A DNA stretch of 64,000 bases, taken from positions 930,001-994,000 of the forward strand of contig JAYJMM010000114.1 in assembly GCA_037349105.1 (NCBI GenBank), written 5' to 3'. The translations under genes and the position numbers were made by a program. This document shows positions 20,936 through 32,600 of this stretch, piece by piece. The stretch is from Limnomonas spitsbergensis. Taxonomy: Eukaryota; Chlorophyta; Chlorophyceae; Chlamydomonadales. The first letter of the stretch is position 1, and every line of letters begins with the position of its first letter. The notes beneath the pieces are model-generated. The model was not told where the DNA came from. It searched no databases and was given only the letters and a program-made list of their open reading frames with translations.

Positions 20936-21822
20936 TTGCCACAACCACTGCCCTCGTGCATGCCATGCAAACAAACAAGCCGCACCACCTACCGAAGGGC
21001 AGCTGTGTACGCAGCGCCTGCGGCCAACTACGGCGACGTGGTGTGGGCCACCAGCCACCTTCGGCCGCGGCAATGTCTCTCCAGCAAAATGCAGTCCAGC
21101 TTGCTTCAGCACCTACGCCAGGCCGCGGGGCTACCTGCATCAGCCGCCAGTTGGGGAGTCATGAGAGAGCTGCAGCTCCAACCACTACAGCGAGACAAGT
21201 GGGCCCATATCCTCCGCTTCTACAATGCAGCGGTGGCACCGGAGGCACAGCAATACAGCCCTCTCATGGCTCAAACCATGGCAGCAGATATGCAGCTTGC
21301 AATCAGCCAGGGCACTGGCGGCCGCACGTGGTGCTCTGATTTGGTGGGTGCATTAGAGGAGCTGCCCTAGTGTCAGGGATCAGTTACGGGAGCGTGGGTG
21401 GGCAGGTCCTCCGGGCGCTGCCACTAACTTCCACCAGTTGTACCAGGCTGAGCATGGGTGGGACGCACTTGCTTTTGTGGACTGTGTAGTGGGTATTATT
21501 GAGGGTTAGTCTCCAGGGTTTTTGAGGCCGATGTCGTTGGCCTTTCCGGCCTTCTCTTTTGGCCCTTTTTTGTTGTTGTTGTTGTTTGCCCCCTTTTTAG
21601 TTTCAGCTCTTCTCCCTTCTCATCAGTGGAGCGCCCTCGCGGCCAAGCAGGGGTGGGATACGCTTGCTTTCCTGGACTTTTCTTTTCTTCGAGGCTTTGT
21701 TGAGGGCTAGTCTCTAGTGGAGCTCTGGTGTTGGACTTGGTCTGCTTTGCCTTCTCGGCCTCTCATGTTGTTCCTTTCCCCCTCTCTTCCTTTTAGTTCC
21801 TCCTTTACTCCTTCTGAACATT
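20936..21822 (+). mobile_element. LINE 3' coding end and 3' UTR, copy 2 (interrupted)
   Basis: The open frame 20936-21370 ends with ELQLQPLQRDKWAHILRFYN, AAVAPEAQQYSPLMAQTMAA and GGRTWCSDLVGALEEL. This pattern (ELG..PL...W..RFWN) is typical of the region after the reverse transcriptase in algal L1-like LINEs. After frame damage the C-terminus HGWDALAFVDCVVGIIEG and a stop follow near 21508. A partial tandem duplication repeats that end (KQGWDTLAFLDFSFLRGFVEG, split here as two blocks, stop near 21712). A T/C-rich 3' UTR runs to 21822, where a 1.25-kb insertion splits it; the tail resumes at 23088-23131. Confidence 0.7.
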
Positions 21823-23087
21823 TGGGCGCCCAGGGTAACCCGGTACGGAAAGACGGTACGGGAATACGGTGCGGTACGGTACGGATACGGTACGGGCAAA
21901 AGGGACAGTACGGTAGGGCAATACGGTCCAAGATTTCCCCCATTTTCAAGGCTCTGAACAGCAGGATCCACACAGAGAAACACATGCATGCAACACTCCC
22001 ATGACTGTTCCACCCCATGCACATCCTGACATACTGCATGGCTGCATGACAGCCCCCATGCAATTTTGCATGGCCCCCCAATAAACACCTAGGATCTCCA
22101 TGCATGCTTGCAGATTTACCATGCTGACATGCTAGGGGAAAATATGATCATTGATTCAATCCCAAACTCCTCACACATCGCCATTACAATGTTCCAACAT
22201 GCCATTCAGCATTTCAGTAATTCAGCCAGTCCATATAAACGCTACCCACCAGCATGGCACATGAAATTTTGCATACATGAATATAGCAATAGAAACAAGA
22301 GGCCTCAGAATCACCTTCCATAGTTGCTGAGTTGCATCATTACATGGCATGCATGGAAATCACTTCGTAAGGAGACACGGAGCTCTTGTGTCTTGCCTCC
22401 CTCGCTCATGGGAATCCTGGACACGGATGCTCCTACTACTCCTAGCCTCCTCCCTCCATGTACGGTATGCAGCTTTGGATTGTGAATTGGCGCCAAGTTG
22501 TGTCTTATTGCCACTGAGTATTGGAGTAGACTTGGACTTTTACGAGCAACGAATGCCTCTTTACCTCTGGAAGCGAGCGAGCTTACGTAGATTTTGATGT
22601 CCTGGAGGTGTGGACTGTGAACTTTGTGGACTTGCCAGACGAGGGAGACGATCACACGACATCACCGCTGTATGCCTGGCTGTATCACCCGTCCTAATTA
22701 ACGCCTTACCCTTTTACACGCCGCAACTTGTCCTGCTATGCCCGCGAGGTGATTTGTAAATCGCATAGTGCCGACGATCATCTTATCGCTAAATTTACAT
22801 CGCCCACTTGGCCTGGCCAGCCTTCGATGATGACGCACGGCTGCAAAATCCAATGCGCATCAGCCGTGTACGCTGCCTTCCTAGAACTTGTTCTCAGCGC
22901 TGCCTCTACGTCCATCCTGATAATATCTGATATGTCTGACTGGTCAGTGCACTTATGCTCCCATGCAGTCATGCAGTGCAGGAAATGGCGGCCGTACTTG
23001 GCCGTGTTGCAAACGGTACGGTGCGGTACGGATACGGTACGGGATTTTAGGCCAATACGGCCCGTACTGGGTAACCCTGTGGGCGCC
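21823..23087. mobile_element. Non-autonomous hAT-like element with 8-bp TSD
   Basis: The element spans 21831-23079. Its ends are CAGGGTAACCCGGTACGG and, inverted, CAGGGTTACCCAGTACGG. The 8 bp TGGGCGCC stands immediately outside both ends (21823-21830 and 23080-23087). CAGGG-type ends with 8-bp duplications are the hallmark of hAT transposons. Both ends carry clusters of CGGTACGG, likely subterminal transposase sites. The interior has only short frames and no transposase. Removing it restores an uninterrupted LINE tail (GGCGCCCACGCGGCCGAGC). Confidence 0.85.
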
Positions 23088-23131
23088 CACGCGGCCGAGC
23101 TTTGAGCGGGCCCAGAGGTGTAACGTTATTG
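23088..23131 (+). mobile_element. LINE 3' tail, continued after the insertion
   Basis: CACGCGGCCGAGC, TTTGAGCGGGCCCAGAGG and TGTAACGTTATTGACC complete the tail of the LINE copy at 20936-21822. Confidence 0.75.
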
Positions 23132-25335
23132 ACCTACCAAAGGGCTTATTTTGCGGCATACATTAGCAAGCTTCATGCATCACCTTGACATTTCAAATAA
23201 GTGCCCAGAGGAGCATACCAACAATCTTAATTTGAGACTTCCTTGGCATGTACATGCTCAAAGCTTCACAAGCTATGGCAATGTGAAACATGCGGCACAT
23301 TGCCCATTATTGCCATGCAACACGCGCATACCGGAATCCGTGTGGAGGCACAACGCAATAAGTTCTCAACTTATTCCCATGCCATTTCAAGTGCCTAAAT
23401 GGTAAATACATGGCAGACATGCATGCATTGTTTGAGACTTCATTGGCAAGGACATGATCGAAGTTGCGAAGTTAGCTATTGCAATGCGGAAGTTACGACA
23501 CCGTGCGCTTCGCATGCTACCATGCACCAACCACACCTCAAGCCATGCCATGGACCAAGCGTCCGGGGCGTCCTCCAGCTATTCTAATTTTTGAGCGCCA
23601 CCACATGTATGGGCGGCATGTCAATCAATGAAGCTTTGCGTCAGCTCACAAGCCAACAACCACAACGCAACTTGAGGGTCCTCAACAAAAAAGGGGGGTA
23701 GCCTACGTTCGCCGCTAGTTACGAACGTCGTCCGTCAGGCATTTGTACCTTCTCCCTTGATTTTCCTAGCTGATATGATTGGTTGTTTGCCGACGTGGCC
23801 GAGCTTTATTTAAGCAAGGCCCAAAGGTGTAACGCCATTAACTAGAAATTAATGGGAATATAAGGAGGTGCATGGAGTGCAAGAAATTGCTGGGATTGCG
23901 CCTATTGCCGGGATTCAAGGGATTGATCGGTATTGCTTGGTGGATTGCTCGGGTTGTTTGAGGAAGTGAATATAAGCACACGGCTGAACTCTTTAGCGCT
24001 GGCGCTATGATAGTGGTCGGTCACTCTGTCGTGTTCCACACTTCCACCTACATCCCGTTTCGGGCACGTGCACCCACACTTGCATGGTCACATTTTGATG
24101 GTACTCACAACGCTGCTCACTGCTTCGCGCCCCACTTGCGTTCAGCGATGACCGATTCTGTGTCGACAGCATCGTGTAAGAGTGCGATCGAGTACAATTT
24201 CGCGCCTGCGAGTGGTAAGCCCACACGTGCCGAGAGCTAGCTACTCATCTTCCCATTATCCTATTGCGCTTGAAAAAAAAGACGCAACTGGGACGGAAGA
24301 AACTGTGTGTTTTGGAAGGAACTACTGCTGAAGAGTTGGAGAGGTATTGCTGCGCATCGACTGCCATGACCCCAAGGAACAAACTCGAACTCTAGTATCT
24401 GCATCAACTCCTGCTGCTCCCTGTCATCCTTGGCCTCTCACTTTTCTGCGTCTTGTACCTTTCCCTATTCACTAGGAAAGACTGGCAAACCTCCCCTGAC
24501 CCCCTTCTCCCATCTCTCCCTGAAAGACTCACTGCTACGCCCCCCCCACCCTTGGAATCCTGCCCACCCTGCATGCTGTGCACACCCTTCGAACAGGACG
24601 TGACTCGCTGGTGTATGGCTCCGCGCGCCCGGGGGCGCGTGGCCAGCGTTGTTGGAACCCGGAGGACAAGGTCACTGAAGCAGAAGGTGGGGAAGATGTA
24701 GCGTTCTTACTTCTTACCAGTTAGACCAAAGGATCCAGATGTAGTAAACGTCATGTTGGGTTATCAGGATCGTTCCAGAAGATGCGAGAAGAACAGGGTG
24801 AGGGATGACTGCTCAAGGACTCGAGTGCTGCATCATTCATGTGTCCCTGTCCCATTGGAAGTGTGAAGTGTATGATCATGTGTGGGGCCATGTGCCAGTA
24901 GGGGCGGGTTTACTTGGGTTCATGCATGCATTCAATCCTATGGAATCTTCTACTGGACATGGTCATCCTGTCCGGCCACCCCTCACCTTAGTATAACAGT
25001 GCTAGATAACCCCGACCAGTCGGTTGGACGCCCACGCGGCCGAGCCTTTTTTAGTAGGGCCCGGAGGTGTATAGTCATTGTCATGCATATCAGCATATGA
25101 TTATTGAGCTGCCTGGACGATGGGCATATGGGGCCATGTGCACCTAAGGCAAAGAGTCGTTCTGGTACGTTGGGCTGCATTCACTCAACTTCAATGATTT
25201 GTGGGCTTTGTCGATGGTCTGGCCTCTGTGGCAATGCCGTTCATGATTTGGTCACTGCATGCCCACTCCTACGAGCAACCTGTGACTTCGAGGAGGTCTG
25301 GCTGGTCGCCGAAGCATATTATTTTGCTTTGACTC
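23132..25335. other. No gene recognised; two LINE-tail fragments
   Basis: Short domainless frames only. LINE-tail fragments lie at 23790-23842 (CGACGTGGCCGAGC, CCCAAAGGTGTAACGCCATT) and 25026-25082 (GCCCACGCGGCCGAGCC, GGGCCCGGAGGTGTA), both on the plus strand. Confidence 0.5.
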
Positions 25336-25420
25336 AACAAGGTGTGAGGCCGGCCGCCAAACCCTAGAAAACCTGAGACGCTAACACATAAAACAACCCG
25401 GGTGTGCATGTGGCCCGCAT
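25336..25420. repeat. Dispersed repeat family Y, copy 2
   Basis: Begins AAGGTGTGAGGCCGGCCGCC and continues AACCCTAGAAAACCTGA, as at 4076. Confidence 0.65.
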
Positions 25421-25568
25421 ATCCGCAGTCATGCCGCCCCAGCGCCCCACCAGGAGCGCAGCTGGAAGGAGGTTTGAACGCTTCACACTTTCCATGTGCA
25501 CAATATGGACTGCTGCCTCACGGCAAACTGACCCTAACTGATCTGGGCAATGCTCATTTGAATTGCAG

Positions 25569-28159
25569 TGATGGAGTGGGCAGAGTTTATGAAGGCAAAG
25601 GGCATCACGCGCGTGGTGGGGTTGCTCAGCAAGTGAGTGAACGCTATCATGTGAGGTGGCCCAGTGTTGCGGCTGAACGATTGGCTTCCTTAAGCCATGC
25701 CCCATGGCAGTTTTTCGAATGGATGTCTGCAACAGTTGGCCGGAAGGTACCCAGAAGTTGCCCAAGAGCCACATAATATGCCTGGGGCAGGCGCAGTGTA
25801 CTGGTGCATTTCTTCTGGAGCAGAGTTAATACAAATAAATTCGTTCAAAGATGTGGATTGGGATACTCGATGCCCTGTATGAACCCTAAATCCGGAGCCT
25901 TCACGTGAAACCCGGAACATCTGTTCAGGTCGGAACGCGAGGATACCTACGGGCGACCACCTGCCCAAGTGCTGATGGAAGCCGGTTTCGTCGCTTGCAA
26001 CATCGATGTGGAAAACAACTCAGGTGCGCTTGCTGGTGGCTGAGGGCTGGAGCAGCAGGTTACGGGTGAGGGCGGCGAGCTGGGCCTGAAGAAATTAACA
26101 TGATTAGAGGTACCGATACTTTTTCCTTACTGAAATATAGGAGCTATGTTTCTGGGCTTTTGCGGGGCATGGCTGCGTGAGGGTAACGTGGGTTAAGGGT
26201 TTTAGGGTTAAGAGTTTAGGGTTTAGGGTTTGAGGGTTTATAGACATGTTGCATGATGGCTGGCTGCTGCTGCCCCTGCTGCTGCTTGTTGGTGCTGCAG
26301 AGGAAGGGACCCGCGCCGTCATCGCCGCTATCTGCGAAGCGACGCAGGCTCAGCAGAAGGTGGGTGGATGGAACGAGGAGGACGTGTCTGCGTTCTGAGG
26401 TGGTGGCTGCATTCAGAGGTGATGGCTTTGTGAAGCTCTATCACAAGTCCAGGAGCTGTTGACTTTTGGCATGGGCTATGCCCCTGGAGGCATGACGTCG
26501 CCTCGCTGGGGGGAGATACTATGTATGTATGTATGTATGTATGTATGTATGTATGTATGTATGTATGTATGTATGTATGTATGTATGTATGTATGTATGT
26601 ATGTATGTATGTATACTAAGTTGGACAGTGTTTTGTTCTCTGTTCCTGACTCTGCACGAGTGTGTTGCCCAGGACTTGTGGCTGTCGTTGACCATTTCAG
26701 AATAGACTGCCTTTCGTTTGCTGACCCTAAACCCTAACCCTAAACCCTGTTAAACCCTGAACCCTGCTTAACCTTGAACCCTCCCACTGGCAGGTGGTGG
26801 TCCACTGCTGGGGAGGCGGCGGCAGGGTGGGGAGGTTGCTCGCAGCATACCTGGTAAGGAGCTATCTTGCGTTTTTATAGGGACATGGCGCCTTCGGTTG
26901 CGATGGTGAAAGCATGCTGTGCGGCATCATGTGAGGTGCTGAGCTCGCGGGACTTGAGTCTCGAATATACGGCTACCATCCCCTGTTTTGTATCATGCCG
27001 ACACAAAGACATGGTTCATCGGCTCATGTGCGCATGCCCATGTGAGCGTGTGCTGCTTTTGTCACGTCCAGGGGAATCCTTCATTGTTTAAATTATGACA
27101 TAAAGAGGAGGGTATAATGTTGACATTTGTGCACCGTCGTCTCAGGGAGGACAAACCGCCGCTTTTGACCATCCATCCCATCCTGACAAACGTTTTCCTG
27201 ATTTTGCAGCCTAGTTTACAGCCCTTGTGGGGCGACTCCGGGTTCCAGCATGGGTTATAGACCTTACCATTTGCTACAAACGTCATGTGCAGCCCATCTT
27301 CTTGACCTGTTCCTATCTCTGCCTGTCAGGTGTTGCAGCTCATCTTCTTGACCTGTTCCTATCTCTGCCTGTCAGGTGTTGCAGCCCATATTCTTGACCT
27401 GTTCCTATCTCTGCCTGTCAGGTGTTGCAGCTCATCTTCTTGACCTGTTCCTATCTCTGCCTGTCAGGTGTTGCAGCTCATCTTCTTGACCTGTTCCTAT
27501 CTCTGCCTGTCAGGTGTTGCAGCCCATATTCTTGACCTGTTCCTATCTCTGCATGTCAGGTGTTGCAGCCCATATTCTTGACCTGTTCCTATCTCTGCCT
27601 GTCAGGTGTTGCAGCCCATATTCTTGACCTGTTCCTATCTCTGCCTGTCAGGTGTTGCAGCTCATCTTCTTGACCTGTTCCTATCTCTGCATGTCAGGTG
27701 TTGCAGCCCATATTCTTGACCTGTTCCTATCTCTGCCTGTCAGGTGTTGCAGCCCATATTCTTGACCTGTTCCTATCTCTGCCTGTCAGGTGTTGCAGCT
27801 CATCTTCTTGACCTGTTCCTATCTCTGCCATGTCAGGTGTTGCAGCTCATCTTCTTGACATGTTTCTATCTCTGCATGTCAGGTGTTGCAGCCCATCTTC
27901 TTGACCTGTTCCTATCTCTGCCTGTCAGGTGTTGCAGCCCATCTTCTTGATCTGTTCCTATCTCTGCCATGTCAGGTGTTGCAGCCCATCTTCTTGACAT
28001 GTTCCTATCTCTGCCTGTCAGGTGCTGCAGCACGGTCTGTCGCCTGAGACTGCCGCAGAAGAGATCACGGCGTACGCAAAGGACCAGGGCTCTTCCCGGC
28101 GAGTGGACGCCGCTGCACTCAAGGCTGCGCTGGGAAATGCCCCAGGTGTTGGGGTGTAG
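25569..28159 (+). CDS. Cys-based (dual-specificity/PTP-like) protein phosphatase, 5' end not defined
   Basis: Five exons join in phase: 25569-25632, 25929-26023, 26301-26359, 26794-26853 and 28022-28159 (stop TAG). Exon 1 here gives WAEFMKAKGITRVVGLLS, exon 2 RPPAQVLMEAGFVACNIDVE, exon 3 GTRAVIAAICEATQAQQK. Exon 4 carries the active-site loop VVVHCWGGGGRVG (HCx5R: Cys nucleophile, Arg phosphate binding). Exon 5 gives a helical C-terminus, VLQHGLSPETAAEEITAYA. The order matches small tyrosine or dual-specificity phosphatases of plants and algae. The residue after the loop Arg is Val where Ser/Thr is usual, which may weaken turnover. About 140 residues are visible; one or more 5' exons upstream of 25569 are missing, and the ATG at 25571 need not be the start. 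Substrate unknown. Confidence 0.75.
26160..26250. repeat. Telomere-like TTTAGGG tract in phosphatase intron
   Basis: GGGTTAAGGGTTTTAGGG and TTTAGGGTTTAGGGTTTGAGG, about 50 bp upstream of the acceptor of exon 26301-26359. Confidence 0.8.
26518..26616. repeat. (ATGT)n microsatellite, about 24 units
   Basis: Perfect GTAT tetranucleotide run in the phosphatase intron. Open frames across it encode CMYV repeats and are artefacts. Confidence 0.95.
26722..26790. repeat. Telomere-like CCCTAAA tract abutting an acceptor
   Basis: CCCTAAACCCTAACCCTAAA and relatives run up to the CCCACTGGCAG acceptor of the active-site exon at 26794. CTAAC in the repeat resembles a branch-point sequence. Confidence 0.8.
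27284..28021 (+). repeat. 46-bp tandem array copying the last acceptor of the phosphatase gene
   Basis: About 16 units of 46 bp (CATCTTCTTGACCTGTTCCT, ATCTCTGCCTGTCAGGTGTT, GCAGCC). The final unit is the true junction CTGCCTGTCAG|GTGCTGCAGC at 28021/28022. Every unit therefore carries the intron 3' end plus the first bases of the exon. Two unit types, CATATT and CATCTT, alternate irregularly. Confidence 0.9.
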
Positions 28160-28429
28160 ATATGCATCCAGATCATGCGTGTCTAGGGCCCTCATGTCCT
28201 GCACGCAACGTGTTTTTTTTGCACACACTGGTAATTCATACTGTGCTTGATAGCGTTCCTTGTGATGTTTAAGGCTGACGATGTGTCCAGCCCCTGAACA
28301 CCCGCATGCCTCCAATACCTTCTATCGGCCTTTAGTGAAACCCTGAAAAACAAGGCATGACACCGGGTTGAAAGTGCACACCTTAACTGAGGTTTGGGCG
28401 TGTTGAAGTCACCTACACCGGTAGCGTAG
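28160..28429. other. Downstream of the phosphatase gene; nothing further seen
   Basis: Presumed 3' UTR and spacer; no TGTAA polyadenylation motif was noticed here. Confidence 0.35.
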
Positions 28430-28695
28430 AGGGAAAATGGTCCAGTGGTAAAACGCTGGTGGCATCCAAACCCAGAGGTTGATGGGTCAAACACAGCCGC
28501 CACACGATCTTCTATCTCTCCCCGCCTAGAGCGCCGGGTTCCATGTACATGACCCCTCACACCGGGGGGTGGTTTGACTGCACCATGGCCCAGGCTGTAC
28601 ATTGTAGCTGGAACTGAGCTTAGTCATGCCCTACCAGCCCCACGTGGCCGAGCGTTCAGCGGGGCCCAGCGGGTACCGGTATGCACCGTTCTTGA
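28430..28695 (+). mobile_element. tRNA-headed SINE with LINE-like 3' tail
   Basis: The head contains a Pol III A-box-like TGGTCCAGTGGT (28438-28449) and, 33 bp on, a B-box-like GGTTGATGGGTCAAAC. The body has GGGTTCCATGTACATGACCC and CACCATGGCCCAGGCTG. The tail CCCACGTGGCCGAGCGTTCA with GGGGCCCAGCGGGTA closely resembles the dispersed LINE tail. Related 3' parts lie at 45930-46090 and 3888-3970. The head is too diverged to be a tRNA gene. Confidence 0.65.
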
Positions 28696-28734
28696 CCTAA
28701 ACCAGTAGTGTTGCTCAGCTAGTAAAGTTTGTAG

Positions 28735-29185
28735 AGAGTCCGAGGGGGAGGGGGCAAAAAATAAATTATGCCCCCCCCTAATTCTCCAAAACTCATCCGA
28801 TTGACCAGGGGAGTCACACCTACGAACTTTTGGGAGGGTATCTCGGCTTCAAGGGGGGAAAAAGTGTTTTAGGGCCTTAGACCCCCTCCTCCTAGTTTGA
28901 CTTGCGTTGACCGGGTACTTAACGCTGACGATGCATAGGGGGGCGTTGGAAAGCCCTGGCCCTACCCTAAGCAGTGAGATCTTCACGTTATGCAGTTGTC
29001 TCGGGGCTGAGATGTTGTTCGCAAAATGAGCTTTTGTGAAATTTACGGAATCCTCATTGTTTGGCTCTCTGTACCTCAGTCACCGTTGGGCCAAAAACAT
29101 TTTAAGACCAGCTATGGAAAGCTCTCGTCAAGCTCCATACTTTTCGAGGATGGGGTCTTTATAGTTGTTTTATGCCCCCCCTTCG
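28735..29185. repeat. Dispersed repeat family X, copy 1 (about 450 bp)
   Basis: Nearly collinear with 47318-47787, sharing TTGACCGGGTACTTAACG, CCTCATTGTTTGGCTCTCTG and TACCTCAGTCACCGTTGGGC. A short third piece is at 48226-48275. No coding content or terminal inverted repeat was recognised. Confidence 0.8.
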
Positions 29186-29673
29186 AGAGAGTCTGGAAAT
29201 AATTATCGAGAAGCTGCCATTTATGTCTGTCAACCAGAACAACACAGATATTCAAATCACCCTATCCCTTCTCTGGGCTCACCAAGTGGCATGTTCAATG
29301 AAATAATATGCCTTCAAAGCCAAGGCTCGGCGTTCACATGAGCGGTACGAAAGTGTCCTTAATTTTAAATGATTCAGGCTAAGTTGCTTTTACAGCATCA
29401 TTTGAGCACCTGATGGCCTCTGTGGATTCACACCCTCTCTTCATGCAGGGAGTTAGCTTACCTCATGCCTCCTCCTGGCGTGATATGTCGGCATCCCTAC
29501 CAGGTGGGCCCAGGGAAATCCAGTCCTAGGGAATGTGACCCGCCTACACATACTCTCGTGCACACACCAGAAAGGACACCATAATAGAGAGCCTATTTTA
29601 CCCTAGTCAAGTGCTATGAAAACACGGGAAGTGCCATCGAGGATGACCTAGCTCCACTCGAAATGCACTCCCC
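29186..29673. other. 3' flank of HSP60; possible TGTAA signal
   Basis: Transcribed leftward from the HSP60 stop at 29674. A TGTAA motif, the usual green-algal polyadenylation signal, is present on the minus strand near 29390. No other gene was seen. Confidence 0.4.
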
Positions 29674-32600
29674 CTAGTACATGTCGGGAGACGGCATCGA
29701 CGGCATCCTCTTGTCTTCGGGCGCCTCCACGATGACGCACTCCGATGTGGTGATCAGGCTGGACACGCTTGCGGCATCCACGAGCGCCGTGCGCACAACC
29801 TAGGTTCAACAACACATCCGTTATATGAGTCGCTGGCTGTGCCAATGCTGTGTGCCCACACTCTTGGTACAAGGAAACACAGCCATTCAAAAAGTCCCTA
29901 CCCTACAACACATTCAGTATCTAAGTAAAAAATTAAATACTGTTTGGGATGCCTCGCGTGCACATGCTGGTGATGTGCTAACTCAGATCTGTGGAAGTTA
30001 CATAGTCCCCCCCCCCACTCCCCCAGAGGCTTGCATCCAACACGTGCCTCCGCAAAAGCCTGAAGAGCACTTCAAACACATCATGCTGGGTAAAGCAAGG
30101 TCAGCTCCCCCAAAAGGGTTTTGACCCGGCAAGCAGATGGCATGGGCCATGTAGGCAGGCAACCATTCCCCCCTACGCTGGAACCGTGGGTTGGATTCGG
30201 TGTCCCTCGGAGATAAGGGTGCATTCCCCAGGACATGAACCTTGAGAAACCGTTATTTTTAGTTTTAGTTTTGGTCAGTGCGCGTCAGCTACATCAGCGC
30301 GTATGGCCTGGAGGGGGGAGGCCTTGTGCAGTAAGAGGAGGTGCGGAAATCCATGGTATCTTCAGGGGGTGGGAAGCCACAGGGGCCGGATCTGCAAAAT
30401 GTCCAGGGCTTGGCCTAATATGGATATAATTATGTTTGTTGAACCTAGACATAGATATTTGATTCTGCTGGCGACCTGGCGTGGCCTCCCACCCCCTGGT
30501 ATCTTGCAGCTGCTGTTGCTGCTGTTGGCTCTCACCTTAAGGGGGTCAATGATGCCTGCCTTGATCATGTCCGTGTAAACGGCAGTTGCTGCATCGTAAC
30601 CCATGTTAGGGTCGGTGTATTCCAGAACCTAAATCGAGCAGATGAAGGTGTGGGGAGATCGAATTGAAGCAGGGGCTTTGCAGGCATCTTCTAAATCAAG
30701 CAAGTGAATCAGGGAGAGAATTGAAGCAGGGGCTTTGCAGGCATCTTCTAAATTGAGCAAATGGGGGGGGGGGCTAATTGAAGCAGGACTTGCAGGCATC
30801 CTCTACATCTTCATGGCCCACACACATCATGCCAGCTGGAAATAGCTTGTCATGACGCACATGCGTATCACGACTGATCCCGCATGCTCAACATTTTTCA
30901 TCTGGCATGATGCAAAGAGAGTCCGTAGCTGTACGCTCGACAACGACACATGTGGGAACAGGAAACGAGCTGCTACAGGCTGTCAGTGGTGGTAAAGGAA
31001 GGGGCGTGCTGGGAGCCTGGGAAGCCTCTGCTGGGAGGCCATCCCTTGTAGAAGGAAGGAGATGGACCCTCCAGGGCAATTGCTGGCCCCTCAATTTCCT
31101 TGCAGCCTTACTCTTTTCTTGACTCAGCTGCATATCAGATACACTGTGGCCTTCGGCCGGAGACCCCAGATTAGGCCAGCCATGCTGCTTGCGCCGCCGG
31201 CCACGGGCCGGCCCAGACTTGGTCCCAATCGGGCCCTGGGCGCCCCTCAAAGGTGGCCTGGTAGCCATAAATTAAACACGTTCCTTGCAAAACCGTCATG
31301 TCAACGGTGTCCGTTTGTAAGCCCACCTGGCTGATCATAACCGCATCTGTCCCAAATCCCGTTTGCTTGGCCCAATTGCTTCTGCCAGACCCTTGCTAGC
31401 TTGTGCTAACCCCATCTTCCGAAACCCTGCAGGCTTGCCTTAACCCCTTTCAGTCAAAACCCTGCAGGCTTGCCTTAACCCCTTTCGGTCAAAACCCTGC
31501 AGGCTTGCCTTAACCCCTTTCAGTCAAAACCCTGCAGGCTTGCCTTAACCCCTTTCAGTCAAAACCCTGCAGGCTTGCCTTAACCCCTTTCAGTCAAAAC
31601 CCTGCAGGCTTGCCTTAACCCCTGTCAGTCAAAACCCTGCAGGCTTGCCTTAACCCCTGTCAGTCAAAACCCTGCAGGCTTGCCTTAACCCCTGTCAGTC
31701 AAAACCCTGCAGGCTTGCCTTAACCCCTGTCAGTCAAAACCCTGCAGGCTTGCCTTAACCCCTTTCAGTCAAAACCCTGCAGGCTTGCCTTAACCCCTGT
31801 CAGTCAAAACCCTGCAGGCTTGCCTTAACCCCTTTCAGTCAAAACCCTGCAGGCTTGCCTTAACCCCTGTCAGTCAAAACCCTGCAGGCTTGCCTTAACC
31901 CCTGTCAGTCAAAACCCTGCAGGCTTGCCTTAACCCCTGTCAGTCAAAACCCTGCAGGCTTGCCTTAACCCCTGTCAGTCAAAACCCTGCAGGCTTGCCT
32001 TAACCCCTGTCAGTCAAAACCCTGCAGGCTTGCCTTAACCCCTTTCAGTCAAAACCCTGCAGGCTTGCCTTAACCCCTGTCAGTCAAAACCCTGCAGGCT
32101 TGCCTTAACCCCTGTCAGTCAAAACCCTGCAGGCTTGCCTTAACCCCTTTCAGTCAAAACCCTGCAGGCTTGCCTTAACCCCTGTCAGTCAAAACCCTGC
32201 AGGCTTGCCTTAACCCCTGTCAGTCAAAACCCTGCAGGCTTGCCTTAACCCCTGTCAGTCAAAACCCTGCAGGCTTGCCTTAACCCCTTTCAGTCAAAAC
32301 CCTGCAGGCTTGCCTTAACCCCTGTCAGTCAAAACCCTGCAGGCTTGCCTTAACCCCTGTCAGTCAAAACCCTGCAGGCTTGCCTTAACCCCTGTCAGTC
32401 AAAACCCTGCAGGCTTGCCTTAACCCCTGTCAGTCAAAACCCTGCAGGCTTGCCTTAACCCCTTTCGGTCAAAACCCTGCAGGCTTGCCTTAACCCCTGT
32501 CAGTCAAAACCCTGCAGGCTTGCCTTAACCCCTTTCGGTCAAAACCCTGCAGGCTTGCCTTAACCCCTGTCAGTCAAAACCCTGCAGGCTTGCCTTAACC

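Noticed and set aside
20481..21140. 219-codon minus-strand gene
   Set aside because: Its left part overlaps LINE coding sequence on the plus strand, and no domain is recognisable.
28438..28500. tRNA gene
   Set aside because: A- and B-box-like motifs are present but the cloverleaf stems do not form; the sequence continues into a repeated body, so it is a SINE head.
30888..31334. Coding frames on both strands within HSP60 intron 12
   Set aside because: They cover the MITE at 31103-31279 and its flank; repeated copies elsewhere show element sequence.
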